Source of the DNA: Flavobacteriaceae bacterium YJPT1-3
GTDB lineage: Bacteria > Bacteroidota > Bacteroidia > Flavobacteriales > Flavobacteriaceae
Assembly (NCBI GenBank): GCA_029866965.1
Contig: CP123444.1
Span: 2,794,501-2,858,500 of the forward strand
Reading direction: 5' to 3'
Length of the DNA stretch: 64,000 nucleotides
Shown: positions 16,993 through 24,282 of the stretch, one piece after another
Position numbering within the stretch: position 1 is the first letter of the stretch
Layout: every line of letters starts with the position of its first letter
Position numbers and translations under genes: made by a program
The notes under the pieces: generated by a model
Told to the model about the DNA's origin: nothing
Databases searched by the model: none
What the model saw: only the letters and a program-made list of their open reading frames with translations

Positions 16993-17622
16993 TTAGCGGC
17001 GTTTTTTGCGACCGCGCTTTTTATTACTGTTACTGTTTGATTTTTGAGACTTGCTGCGCAACAGGCGTTGGGCATCGCGTAAGTCTTCATCTTTCGTCTT
17101 TAAATTGATCTCTCCATCGCTGAGTTCATAAAGATGGTTGAAGATCACATCGTCATCTACGGTATCCTTATTCCAATTCAGGAAGGATTTTTTCATGTGA
17201 TTGGCGATGTTGAAGGCCAGCGCTTCGCGCTTATCCCCTTTCTCCCATTTCACGGCCACATCGATCATTCGTTTGATGTTGTTTCCGTAAAAACGGTATT
17301 TGGGATGGTTTTGCGGATACGGTAAAGGCTCTGGACGCTGTTCAAGCTCTTCTTTGGATGGTTTTGGATAGGGACTATCTACATCCAATTCAAACTTGGA
17401 GATGATGAACAGTTGATCCCAAATTTTATGTTGAAAATCGGGAACGTCACGCAAGTGAGGCTGCAGATTGCCCATGACCGCTACAATGGCCTTAGCCATT
17501 TCATTGCGCTTATCACGGTCCTCCTCGGCGATCGCCTGATTCACCATTTTTTGAATATGTCTTCCGTATTCCGGGATGATGAGTTGTTCCCGTTCTGTAT
17601 TGTATTCTATTGATTCTGTCAA
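16993..17622 (-). CDS. DUF4290 domain-containing protein
   Basis: A 209-residue cytoplasmic protein typical of Bacteroidota, usually found directly upstream of murA as here. It begins MTESIEYNTEREQLIIPEYG, continues with helical segments (HIQKMVNQAI, MAKAIVAVMGNL) and ends in a strongly basic tail with KKRGRKKRR. I recognise the family as DUF4290; no biochemical role is known to me. The basic tail suggests contact with nucleic acid or another polyanion (inference). It is 15 bases from murA and probably co-transcribed. Confidence 0.85.
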   Translation of the reverse strand: MTESIEYNTEREQLIIPEYGRHIQKMVNQAIAEEDRDKRNEMAKAIVAVMGNLQPHLRDVPDFQHKIWDQLFIISKFELDVDSPYPKPSKEELEQRPEPLPYPQNHPKYRFYGNNIKRMIDVAVKWEKGDKREALAFNIANHMKKSFLNWNKDTVDDDVIFNHLYELSDGEINLKTKDEDLRDAQRLLRSKSQKSNSNSNKKRGRKKRR

Positions 17623-17724
17623 GATTTTGATTTTAGTGAAGAAGTTAGTCCTACTAACTGTGGCAAAATACTAAAAATTGTGTAATGGACCCGCCTTCTG
17701 CTTGAATAAAGCGCTTTCTCGAAA

Positions 17725-18015
17725 TTATAGCGAGATCACGCCTTCTACCTTCCCTACTGCTTTGTATTTTTCAATCACTGCGTCCGGATTTTTCATAGTT
17801 ACGTTGATCGAGACACTGGTGTATTTTCCGTTTCTGGATTCTTTAGTATCAATAACCGCCCCCATATTGTCAAAAATAGCACTGATGGTGTCAATTTTTG
17901 AACGGTCAGTAGGCACAATGAATTTGTAAAGGTATGGGGTAGGCCACAGGGAGGTGTCACTCAGTTGTGACTTCAGTTTTTTATAGAAAGCGTCGGCGTC
18001 TTTTTTATCACTCAT
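17725..18015 (-). CDS. DUF493 family protein (YbeD-like)
   Basis: A 96-residue protein taken from ATG 18015 (MSDKKDADAFYKKL); a 12-residue upstream extension is hydrophobic and not expected for this family. It shows the ferredoxin-like pattern of DUF493: TPYLYKFIVPTDRSKIDTIS, then ESRNGKYTSVSINVTM and VIEKYKAVGKVEGVISL. Members related to E. coli YbeD are small cytoplasmic proteins of unclear, possibly regulatory role. The gene leads the minus-strand cluster towards DUF4290 (about 100 bases apart) and is divergent from the P-loop gene at 18102. Confidence 0.8.
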   Translation of the reverse strand: MSDKKDADAFYKKLKSQLSDTSLWPTPYLYKFIVPTDRSKIDTISAIFDNMGAVIDTKESRNGKYTSVSINVTMKNPDAVIEKYKAVGKVEGVISL

Positions 18016-18074
18016 TATTAATAAATATACCACAAAGATAAGGCTTTGCACGGTTTTTATTGTGAGCTTTTAAG

Positions 18075-18082
18075 TAACTTTG
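18075..18082 (+). promoter_or_regulatory. -7 element TAACTTTG before the P-loop gene and recQ
   Basis: Matches TAnnTTTG and lies 19 bases before the TTG start at 18102, in the divergent intergenic region with DUF493. No well-spaced -33 element is evident. Confidence 0.45.
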
Positions 18083-18101
18083 GCCACAAAATCTCCGACT
18101 A

Positions 18102-18650
18102 TTGAAGGCAGCGCGAATATTGCTTATTGGTGGACCCTCCACAGGAAAAACTACCCTGATCGAGCATCTGGAACAGCGGCAATTTAAAGTCTATCACGAG
18201 GTTTCCCGGCAGGTTACTGCAGCCGCACAACGTGAAGGTATCGACCAACTCTTTCTAACCGATCCTCTCGCTTTCAGCCGGCAACTGCTGGAAGCCCGTA
18301 TACAGCAACATCAAGATGCCGGAAATCAGAGCGACCCCTTCGTTTTTCTGGATCGCGGCATACCTGATGTAACGGCTTATCTTAACTTTATCGACCAACC
18401 CTATCCGGCCTATTTTGATCAGGCCGCCCAAGAATATCGCTACGATCAGGTATTTCTGTTACCGGCCTGGAGCGCTATACACGAGACCGACCAGGAGCGC
18501 TACGAAAGCTTTGAAGAGGCCCAACGAATTGAGCAAGAACTCCTCGCGACCTATGAGCGGCACGGGTATTCACCCATTGAGGTGCCCAAAAGTCCTGTAG
18601 AACATAGAGCAGATTTTGTCTTAGAACAAATTGATGCAGTCGGAGCCTAA
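18102..18650 (+). CDS. AAA/NadR-like P-loop ATP-binding protein
   Basis: A 182-residue protein with a Walker A motif right at the N-terminus (ILLIGGPSTGKTTLIEHL) and a later FLDRGIPDVTAYL segment (Walker B-like with Asp-Arg). This is the pattern of the AAA_28/NadR-type kinase domain, which phosphorylates or binds nucleotides; substrate unknown. No ATG fits, so a TTG start at 18102 is used, 20 bases behind a TAACTTTG promoter element. Its end overlaps the recQ start by 17 bases, then fmt follows, so it leads a three-gene operon. Confidence 0.78.
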   Translation: MKAARILLIGGPSTGKTTLIEHLEQRQFKVYHEVSRQVTAAAQREGIDQLFLTDPLAFSRQLLEARIQQHQDAGNQSDPFVFLDRGIPDVTAYLNFIDQPYPAYFDQAAQEYRYDQVFLLPAWSAIHETDQERYESFEEAQRIEQELLATYERHGYSPIEVPKSPVEHRADFVLEQIDAVGA

Positions 18651-20547
18651 TTTAGATACCATACTTTCCACATATTGGGGTCATTCTTCCTTCAGGCCCC
18701 AACAACGGGAGATCATCCGTCAGGTTTTACAAGGTAAGGATGCCTTTGCCCTTTTGCCTACCGGCGGAGGTAAATCGGTTTGTTATCAGCTGCCTGCCCT
18801 TGTTATGGAAGGCATCACCCTGGTGATTTCTCCCCTCATCGCCTTGATGCAGGATCAGGTAGCTCAACTCAAAGCCAAGAACATCAAAGCCCTGGCGCTC
18901 ACCAGCGGACTGCGAAAAAGCGAATTGGACACCCGACTTGATAATTGCATTCACGGGAATTATAAATTGCTTTACCTCTCCCCCGAACGCCTGGAACAGG
19001 AATTGGTGATTCAGCGCATCAAGCACATGAATATTTCGCTCATCGCCGTTGATGAAGCCCACTGCATTTCGCAATGGGGAAATGATTTCCGACCGGCCTA
19101 TCGCAAGCTCGCTCAATTGCGGGCCTTAAAACCGGAAGTACCTTGCCTGGCCCTTACTGCCACAGCCACACCCTGGGTGGTTGATGATATTCTGGAGCAA
19201 TTGGAAATCGATAAAAATGCACTGTTCAAAACTTCCTTTGCCCGGCCTAATTTATCGTATACCGTGCGACCGTTGGAACAAAAACAGGAGAAACTACTGG
19301 AGATCCTCAAGCGCTTTAGCGGACCCTCCATTGTCTATGTCAGAAACCGAAAAGCTACGCAGGAAGTGACTGCTTTTTTAGAAAATCGGGGTCTGGCTGC
19401 GGCCTATTACCACGGAGGCGTGTCCAATGACCAACGCCTGAAACGGTTCGAGCAGTGGAAAAATGATCATATCCAGGTGATGGTCGCTACCACCGCTTTT
19501 GGTATGGGGATCGATAAGGCGAATGTAAAGACCGTGGTCCATATGGAGCTTCCGGAAAGTCTGGAAAGTTATTTTCAGGAGGCAGGAAGAGCAGGACGCG
19601 ACGGTCAGCGTGCTTATGCGGTCACCCTGCTGAACACTCAGGATGAAATTCGATTGCGCAATCAATTTGAAAAGGGCTTGCCCGAGGTTGCCTTTGTCAA
19701 AAAAGTACTTAAAAAACTCTACAGCTACTTTCAGATAGCCTATGGAGAGCAACCGGAAGAGGGGCTTCGTTTCGATTTTAATGATTTTAGGAAGGCCTAT
19801 GATCTACCCGGACAAAAAACCTATAATGCCTTATTGCTGCTGGATCGACATGGGGTACTCGTACTAAGCCAGGAATTCCAGAAAAAAACCCAGGTTCATT
19901 TTGGCTATTCCCATCACCAACTTCAGTTTTATTTGGTGCGGCACCCTCAATATCAAACGGTGACCGAGGCCATTTTACGCATGTACACCGGTCTTTTCGA
20001 TCAGGTGACGAGCATTCAGTTGGAAGCTATTTCTATCAAAGCCGGGCTAAGTCAGGATGAAGTACATCAAACCTTACTCGAACTTGAAAAAGACGAAGTT
20101 TTGCAGTACGATTATCAGCAATTCGATACGCAGATCCAGTTTTTAGTCCCCCGGGAAGACGATCGCACGGTGAATGTCATCGCCAAATCCATCAAAGCAC
20201 AGAATGCCCTAAAAAAAAGACAGATCCAGGACGTCATTGACTACATGAAAAATGATCATCTTTGCCGAAGTGTTCAACTCCTCTCCTATTTTGGAGAAAA
20301 GCAACAGCAGCCCTGTGGCATTTGTGATGTCTGCCGCGATCAGCAGTGGTTTAAAGCGCATAAAAACGCTTTCGCGAAAGCGGAACAAGACATCAAACAG
20401 CTACTAGCGCAACAAAGTCTCACTTCGGGAGAACTGGAACAACAGTTGTCGGTTCCTCTTCGTCTCCTCTTGGAAGTATTGGACGATTTATTGAAGGAAG
20501 AAGAAATAGAATTAATTTCCCCCAACACATACCGGAAGAAAACATGA
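18634..20547 (+). CDS. recQ: ATP-dependent DNA helicase RecQ
   Basis: A 637-residue superfamily 2 helicase that unwinds DNA 3' to 5' in recombination and repair. The start at ATG 18634 is preferred over the adjoining TTG 18631. In order: FRPQQREIIRQVL (Q motif), LLPTGGGKSVCYQLP (Walker A, about residue 42), DEAHCISQWG (about 139), ALTATATPW, TTAFGMGIDKANV, QEAGRAGRDG, and a zinc site CRSVQLLSYFG...CGICDVC near residues 543-567, followed by a helical C-terminal region that is shorter than a full HRDC domain. A perfect palindrome copy (20368-20381) encodes NAFAKAEQ right after the zinc domain, in the linker. It overlaps fmt by 4 bases. Confidence 0.94.
   Translation: MQSEPNLDTILSTYWGHSSFRPQQREIIRQVLQGKDAFALLPTGGGKSVCYQLPALVMEGITLVISPLIALMQDQVAQLKAKNIKALALTSGLRKSELDTRLDNCIHGNYKLLYLSPERLEQELVIQRIKHMNISLIAVDEAHCISQWGNDFRPAYRKLAQLRALKPEVPCLALTATATPWVVDDILEQLEIDKNALFKTSFARPNLSYTVRPLEQKQEKLLEILKRFSGPSIVYVRNRKATQEVTAFLENRGLAAAYYHGGVSNDQRLKRFEQWKNDHIQVMVATTAFGMGIDKANVKTVVHMELPESLESYFQEAGRAGRDGQRAYAVTLLNTQDEIRLRNQFEKGLPEVAFVKKVLKKLYSYFQIAYGEQPEEGLRFDFNDFRKAYDLPGQKTYNALLLLDRHGVLVLSQEFQKKTQVHFGYSHHQLQFYLVRHPQYQTVTEAILRMYTGLFDQVTSIQLEAISIKAGLSQDEVHQTLLELEKDEVLQYDYQQFDTQIQFLVPREDDRTVNVIAKSIKAQNALKKRQIQDVIDYMKNDHLCRSVQLLSYFGEKQQQPCGICDVCRDQQWFKAHKNAFAKAEQDIKQLLAQQSLTSGELEQQLSVPLRLLLEVLDDLLKEEEIELISPNTYRKKT
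20368..20381. repeat. Iterated palindrome, perfect copy 4
   Basis: Exact GCTTTCGCGAAAGC in the recQ linker after the zinc domain, read as AFAKA. Confidence 0.9.
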
Positions 20548-21491
20548 GAGAGTTACGCATCGTATTTATGGGAACCCCTGATTTTGCTGTGAGCAGTTTA
20601 AAAGCTCTGGAAGAAAGCGAGTGGAAGGTAGTGGGCGTCATTACTGCTCCAGACCGCAAAGCCGGTCGGGGACGCAAATTGCAATCGAGTGCTGTCAAGC
20701 AATATGCAGAATCAGTAGGACTGCCCGTGTTGCAACCCACCAATCTAAAGGACGAATCCTTTATCGACGAGCTGAAGGCATTAAAACCCAACTTGCAAGT
20801 GGTCGTAGCCTTTAGGATGCTTCCTGAGGTCGTTTGGCGATTGCCCGAATACGGCACCTTCAATTTGCACGCCTCACTTTTACCGCAGTACCGGGGAGCT
20901 GCTCCAATCAATTGGGCAGTCATACAGGGAGAACAAGAAAGTGGCGTAACGACTTTTTATATTGACGACAAGATCGATACCGGAGATCTGTTACTACAGG
21001 CTAGGGCACCCATTGAGAAAACAGACACGGCAGGAACCCTGCACGATCGATTAGCCGCGTTGGGAAGTCGGCTAGTGCTGGAAACCGTTGAAGCCATTGC
21101 AGCAGACCAGATCACCCCTCAGCCACAGCGGGCCTCTGAAGTACTGAGAGCGGCACCCAAGCTGAATAAAGACAATACCCGGATCGACTGGGATGCACCG
21201 GCGACCGTGGTCTATAACTTCATCCGGGGATTGAGCCCCTACCCTGCTGCGTGGTCAGCGCTGGATCAGGATGGGGAATTACTGCCTGTTAAAATCTATA
21301 AGGTCAGTTTTACAGAGAGCCAGCTTTCAGCGGTTCCAGGCACCCTTCAGATTGAAAATAACACTCTATTAGTGGCTGTTGCCGATGGCTGTTTACAGAT
21401 TGACGAGTTACAGCTTCCCGGGAAGCGAAAAATGAATTCCAAAGACCTGCTTAACGGCTTTGAATTTAAGGAGAATGCCATATTGCGCTAA
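20544..21491 (+). CDS. fmt: Methionyl-tRNA formyltransferase
   Basis: Formylates the methionine on initiator tRNA using 10-formyl-tetrahydrofolate. The 315-residue protein shows RIVFMGTPDFAVSSLKAL at the N-terminus, the folate-binding HASLLPQYRGAAPINWAVI signature (catalytic Asn, His and the later Asp in FYIDDKIDTGDLL), and the C-terminal OB-like domain (FIRGLSPYPAAWS). Length and motif order are standard. It overlaps the recQ stop by 4 bases (ATGA) and is the last gene of the operon. Confidence 0.95.
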   Translation: MRELRIVFMGTPDFAVSSLKALEESEWKVVGVITAPDRKAGRGRKLQSSAVKQYAESVGLPVLQPTNLKDESFIDELKALKPNLQVVVAFRMLPEVVWRLPEYGTFNLHASLLPQYRGAAPINWAVIQGEQESGVTTFYIDDKIDTGDLLLQARAPIEKTDTAGTLHDRLAALGSRLVLETVEAIAADQITPQPQRASEVLRAAPKLNKDNTRIDWDAPATVVYNFIRGLSPYPAAWSALDQDGELLPVKIYKVSFTESQLSAVPGTLQIENNTLLVAVADGCLQIDELQLPGKRKMNSKDLLNGFEFKENAILR

Positions 21492-21593
21492 AGTCTGAAT
21501 TGGCGCGGCTTCGCAGAATTTACTCTAATTTAGCCGCCTTTATTAACAAAGCCTCCAAGTTATCAACAAAAACGGGCATTTCACGCGCTATTG

Positions 21594-21624
21594 CTTGCAC
21601 GAACCGATTATCCGTATAAATTTG
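21594..21624 (+). promoter_or_regulatory. Bacteroidetes-type promoter of the HU gene
   Basis: -33 CTTG (21594-21597), 19-base spacer, -7 TAAATTTG (21617-21624). The spacing is canonical. Transcription would start about 45 bases before the ATG at 21675, giving an AT-rich leader. Confidence 0.65.
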
Positions 21625-21674
21625 TAGACGTTAAAATAATATTTAACCAACAATTAATTTTTAAATTCAATACT

Positions 21675-21947
21675 ATGAACAAATCTGATTTAATCGATGG
21701 AATGGCAGAAAATGCTGGAATCACCAAAGCAGCTGCTAAAAAAGCTTTAGAATCTTTCTTAATTGATATTGAAGGAGCGCTTCAAAAAGGAAAGCGTGTT
21801 TCTTTAGTAGGTTTTGGATCTTTCTCTGTTTCTCGACGTGCAGCTCGTGAGGGCCGTAATCCACAGACCGGTAAGACGATCAAAATCAAAGCGAAAAACG
21901 TGGTGAAATTCAAAGCAGGATCTGATCTTAACGACGCGATCAACTAA
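21675..21947 (+). CDS. HU family DNA-binding protein
   Basis: A 90-residue histone-like protein that binds and bends DNA as a dimer. MNKSDLIDGMAENAGITKAA is the classic HU opening; the DNA-binding arm is seen as GFGSFSVSRRAAREGRNPQT followed by GKTIKIKAKNVVKFKAG. The ATG at 21675 is chosen because it begins this conserved block; longer upstream starts would run through the promoter. Codon use is AT-richer than in the neighbours (many TCT, GCT, AAA), which is usual for a highly expressed gene. It is monocistronic, with its own promoter and terminator. Confidence 0.95.
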   Translation: MNKSDLIDGMAENAGITKAAAKKALESFLIDIEGALQKGKRVSLVGFGSFSVSRRAAREGRNPQTGKTIKIKAKNVVKFKAGSDLNDAIN

Positions 21948-21971
21948 GCATAGTTTCCCCATATAAATGCT

Positions 21972-22001
21972 AAGGCCCTTGTCATTGACAGGGGCTTTTT
22001 T
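21972..22001 (+). terminator. Rho-independent terminator of the HU gene
   Basis: Twelve-base stem AAGGCCCTTGTC / GACAGGGGCTTT (two G-U pairs) with an ATT loop, followed by a T run. Confidence 0.85.
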
Positions 22002-22072
22002 GTATACACAAGTAAAAAATTGTTTTGCCGTTAGGGTTTAATTACTTAGATTTAGTAGCAATATGTAGAGGT

Positions 22073-22633
22073 ATGACGATAAATAAACCATCCAATGGTC
22101 GATTGCTCATCGCAGAACCATCCATTATCGGTGACGTCTCCTTTAATCGATCGGTCGTACTTCTCGCTGATCATTCCCACGAAGGTTCGGTAGGTTTTAT
22201 CCTGAATAAACCGCTGGATTGCACCATCAAAGATCTTATTCCCGAGCTGAAAGTAGACTTCAAGGTTTACAATGGAGGCCCTGTAGAACAGGACAATTTG
22301 TACTTTATTCATAAGGTGCCAGAGCTTATTCCGGACAGCATCGAAATTGCCGAAGGTATTTACTGGGGTGGACACTTTGAGACCGTGGTCGAACTTATAG
22401 AAGCCGGACATCTCACCCAAAATGAGATCTGTTTCTTTCTGGGTTATTCCGGTTGGGAATCCCGACAGCTGGATCAGGAGTTGGAATCCCATTCCTGGAT
22501 CGTGGCAGAAAATGTGCACAAAAAGAATATTTTCGGGAAATGCCAGCCTACCTTTTGGCGGGAAAAAATGATCGAGCTGGGTGGCGACTATCTTCTTTGG
22601 TCCAATGCTCCTGAAAATCCGGCTTACAACTAG
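22073..22633 (+). CDS. YqgE/AlgH family protein
   Basis: A 186-residue cytoplasmic protein with the family's signatures: GRLLIAEPSIIGDVSFNRSV at the start, HSHEGSVGFILNKPL, the VYNGGPVEQDNLYFIH segment and FFLGYSGWESRQLDQELE. The ATG at 22073 precedes this block directly; the ORF is open further upstream without homology. The family is widespread and its exact function is unclear. It converges on the aminotransferase gene with the two stop codons overlapping by 4 bases. Confidence 0.88.
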   Translation: MTINKPSNGRLLIAEPSIIGDVSFNRSVVLLADHSHEGSVGFILNKPLDCTIKDLIPELKVDFKVYNGGPVEQDNLYFIHKVPELIPDSIEIAEGIYWGGHFETVVELIEAGHLTQNEICFFLGYSGWESRQLDQELESHSWIVAENVHKKNIFGKCQPTFWREKMIELGGDYLLWSNAPENPAYN

Positions 22634-23469
22634 CCTAAACGCGCTTTTACATTCAATTTTCTTAACAGGGCTTCGGCAACGGTAGCCGTGTACTCTTTTT
22701 TGCGGTATTTCGTGATGGGCTGGATGCCTTGAATGGCATTGGTCAGGAATAATTCATCGGCTTGCTGCAATTCAAAAGGGGAAATAGCAGCTTCTTCCAG
22801 GGTATATTCCGGCATCAATTGGATGATCCCCATCAATTGTTTACGAATGATCCCACGGAGACAACCGGACGCTAAAGGGGCCGTTTTAATGGTATTGCCT
22901 TTGACCACAAACAAATTCCCGCTCAATCCTTCCACCACTTCTTTATGCTGATTGATCAGCAGGCAATTTTGAAATCCGTTTTCACGCGCATAGATACTCC
23001 CCGTAATGTGGATCATCTTATTGGTCGTTTTTAGCGTGCTGAGCAGATCAGGATTGACATAGTGATCCTTATACAGTTCCACCTCATAAGGAGCCTTGGA
23101 AAGCGTGTAGAAAGGATCCGGTAGCGCTTTCGCGAAAGCAAAATAAGACACGGTATTGTCATCCGGAAGATACAGTCCCCCACCATTTCTGTACACCGTT
23201 AGGCGAACACGGGCAGCCTGTTTTTCCAGGGCATTGGCCTTCACCAGATCGAGAAGTTCCTGCTCCAGGAACTCTGGTGTGAATTTCATCGGTATCTCCA
23301 TACGTAAGATGCGCATGGACGCCATGAGTCGGAAATAGTGATCTTCCCAAAACAAGACCTTCCCGGCCTGTACGCGCATCGTTTCGAAGAGCGCATCTCC
23401 ATAAAGCATGGCGCGGTTTTCGAGATCAATGTGTTGATCTTCCTGTAGCTTACCGTTAGTATTGATCAT
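22630..23469 (-). CDS. Class IV PLP aminotransferase / aminodeoxychorismate lyase-like
   Basis: A 279-residue fold-type IV PLP enzyme. Seen are RAMLYGDALFETMRV near the N-terminus, the Lys in LLSTLKTTNKM that should hold PLP, EVVEGLSGNLFVVKG with the conserved Glu, and FLTNAIQGIQPI at the C-terminus. The family includes 4-amino-4-deoxychorismate lyase (pabC), D-amino acid transaminase and branched-chain aminotransferases; motifs and length fit a PabC/D-alanine transaminase-like enzyme but do not settle the substrate. A perfect palindrome copy (23126-23139) encodes YFAFAKALPD in the protein's middle. Transcribed alone on the minus strand. Confidence 0.85.
   Translation of the reverse strand: MINTNGKLQEDQHIDLENRAMLYGDALFETMRVQAGKVLFWEDHYFRLMASMRILRMEIPMKFTPEFLEQELLDLVKANALEKQAARVRLTVYRNGGGLYLPDDNTVSYFAFAKALPDPFYTLSKAPYEVELYKDHYVNPDLLSTLKTTNKMIHITGSIYARENGFQNCLLINQHKEVVEGLSGNLFVVKGNTIKTAPLASGCLRGIIRKQLMGIIQLMPEYTLEEAAISPFELQQADELFLTNAIQGIQPITKYRKKEYTATVAEALLRKLNVKARLG
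23126..23139. repeat. Iterated palindrome, perfect copy 5
   Basis: Exact GCTTTCGCGAAAGC in the class IV aminotransferase gene, read as AFAKA on the minus strand. Confidence 0.9.
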
Positions 23470-23524
23470 AAAAAATCCCTTTTTACGCTAGCAAAAAGGG
23501 CAAAGATAGGTATAGAATATCCGC

Positions 23525-23917
23525 TTAAACCGATCCGATCACATGTTTTAATTCAGAAATCTGATTCTCCCAGAACATCTTACTTTCTTCCACCTCATCC
23601 TCTTCGGCAAAGTCGGTGATGATCAAAGAAACATCCTTGGTGATTTCGTCCACCTGAATGCGTAATTCAAAGAAGTAAGGATTACCTTCTTCCTCATCGT
23701 CCATCCATCGGAACTTAATGCGTTCATCCGTTTTACGGCTTAGCAATTTGGCTTTCTCTTCGCTTCCTTCCCAAATGAAGGTATAGAATTCACCACGAGA
23801 ATTAACATTATCGGCAAACCACTCAGACATGCCTGAAGGAGTGGCCATATATTGAAAGAGTAAAGAGGGAGAGGCATGCACCACAAACTCGATTTCGTAT
23901 TTTATTTTATCGTCCAT
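23525..23917 (-). CDS. START-like domain protein
   Basis: A 130-residue single-domain protein, taken from ATG 23917 (MDDKIKYEIEF); seven codons upstream are open but unlike the family. The sequence shows the helix-grip pattern of the AHA1/START-like group: VVHASPSLLFQYMATPSGMS, EWFADNV, FIWEGSEEKAKLL, then DVSLIITDFAEEDE and a final amphipathic helix. It is a conserved Bacteroidota gene of unknown function. It is divergent from the tRNA-Met promoter. Confidence 0.82.
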   Translation of the reverse strand: MDDKIKYEIEFVVHASPSLLFQYMATPSGMSEWFADNVNSRGEFYTFIWEGSEEKAKLLSRKTDERIKFRWMDDEEEGNPYFFELRIQVDEITKDVSLIITDFAEEDEVEESKMFWENQISELKHVIGSV

Positions 23918-23996
23918 TGGTTTTTGTTGAATGCCCAATATATATATAAAATGTTTTCCCTAAAAAGATTGCTAACGGTTTATTTTCAGATGGGGG

Positions 23997-24027
23997 TTTG
24001 CGCTACCGGTTTTTGTTATTATATTTG
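23997..24027 (+). promoter_or_regulatory. Bacteroidetes-type promoter of tRNA-Met
   Basis: -33 TTTG (23997-24000), 19-base spacer, -7 TATATTTG (24020-24027). This leaves a leader of about 120 bases before the tRNA. The leader contains a 14-base copy of the tRNA's own 5' end. Confidence 0.65.
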
Positions 24028-24154
24028 CACCCGCTTAGTCGAACAGGGCGTTTTGGACGTCCCGACGAAAGTGGTATGGCGAGGTAGCTTCCGCCTCCGT
24101 TACACTACGTACGGACAGGCAGCTTCGCTTAAGAATGAGAAAATATTTGATAAT

Positions 24155-24228
24155 GGCGAGGTAGCTCAGCTGGTTAGAGCGTCGGATTCATAACCCGGAG
24201 GTCGGGGGATCGTGCCCCCCTCTCGCTA
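24155..24228 (+). tRNA. tRNA-Met (CAT anticodon)
   Basis: A 74-base cloverleaf: acceptor GGCGAGG / TCTCGCT with G-U pairs at both ends, D arm GCTC/GAGC, anticodon CAT at 24188-24190, five-pair T stem GGGGG/CCCCC and discriminator A; CCA is not encoded. The acceptor has a 1-72 pair and the anticodon stem lacks the three G-C pairs of an initiator, so elongator Met (or a lysidine-modified Ile tRNA) is more likely than fMet. The T loop reads ATCGTGC, that is A54 and U58 in place of the nearly universal T54 and A58. Confidence 0.9.
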
Positions 24229-24230
24229 CA

Positions 24231-24263
24231 AAAAAAAGGTCAGTAAATTACTGACCTTTTTTT
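24231..24263. terminator. Bidirectional terminator between tRNA-Met and the barrel gene
   Basis: Perfect inverted repeat with 16-base arms: an A7 run, GGTCAGTAA, a single central A, TTACTGACC and a T7 run. It starts two bases after the tRNA and stands 20 bases before the convergent barrel gene's stop, so it serves both directions. Confidence 0.88.
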
Positions 24264-24282
24264 ATTGAAATTAGGGGAATTC

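Noticed and set aside
24034-24154. Possible second, degenerate tRNA in the tRNA-Met leader
   Set aside because: Only the first 14 bases match; no anticodon or T arm can be built.
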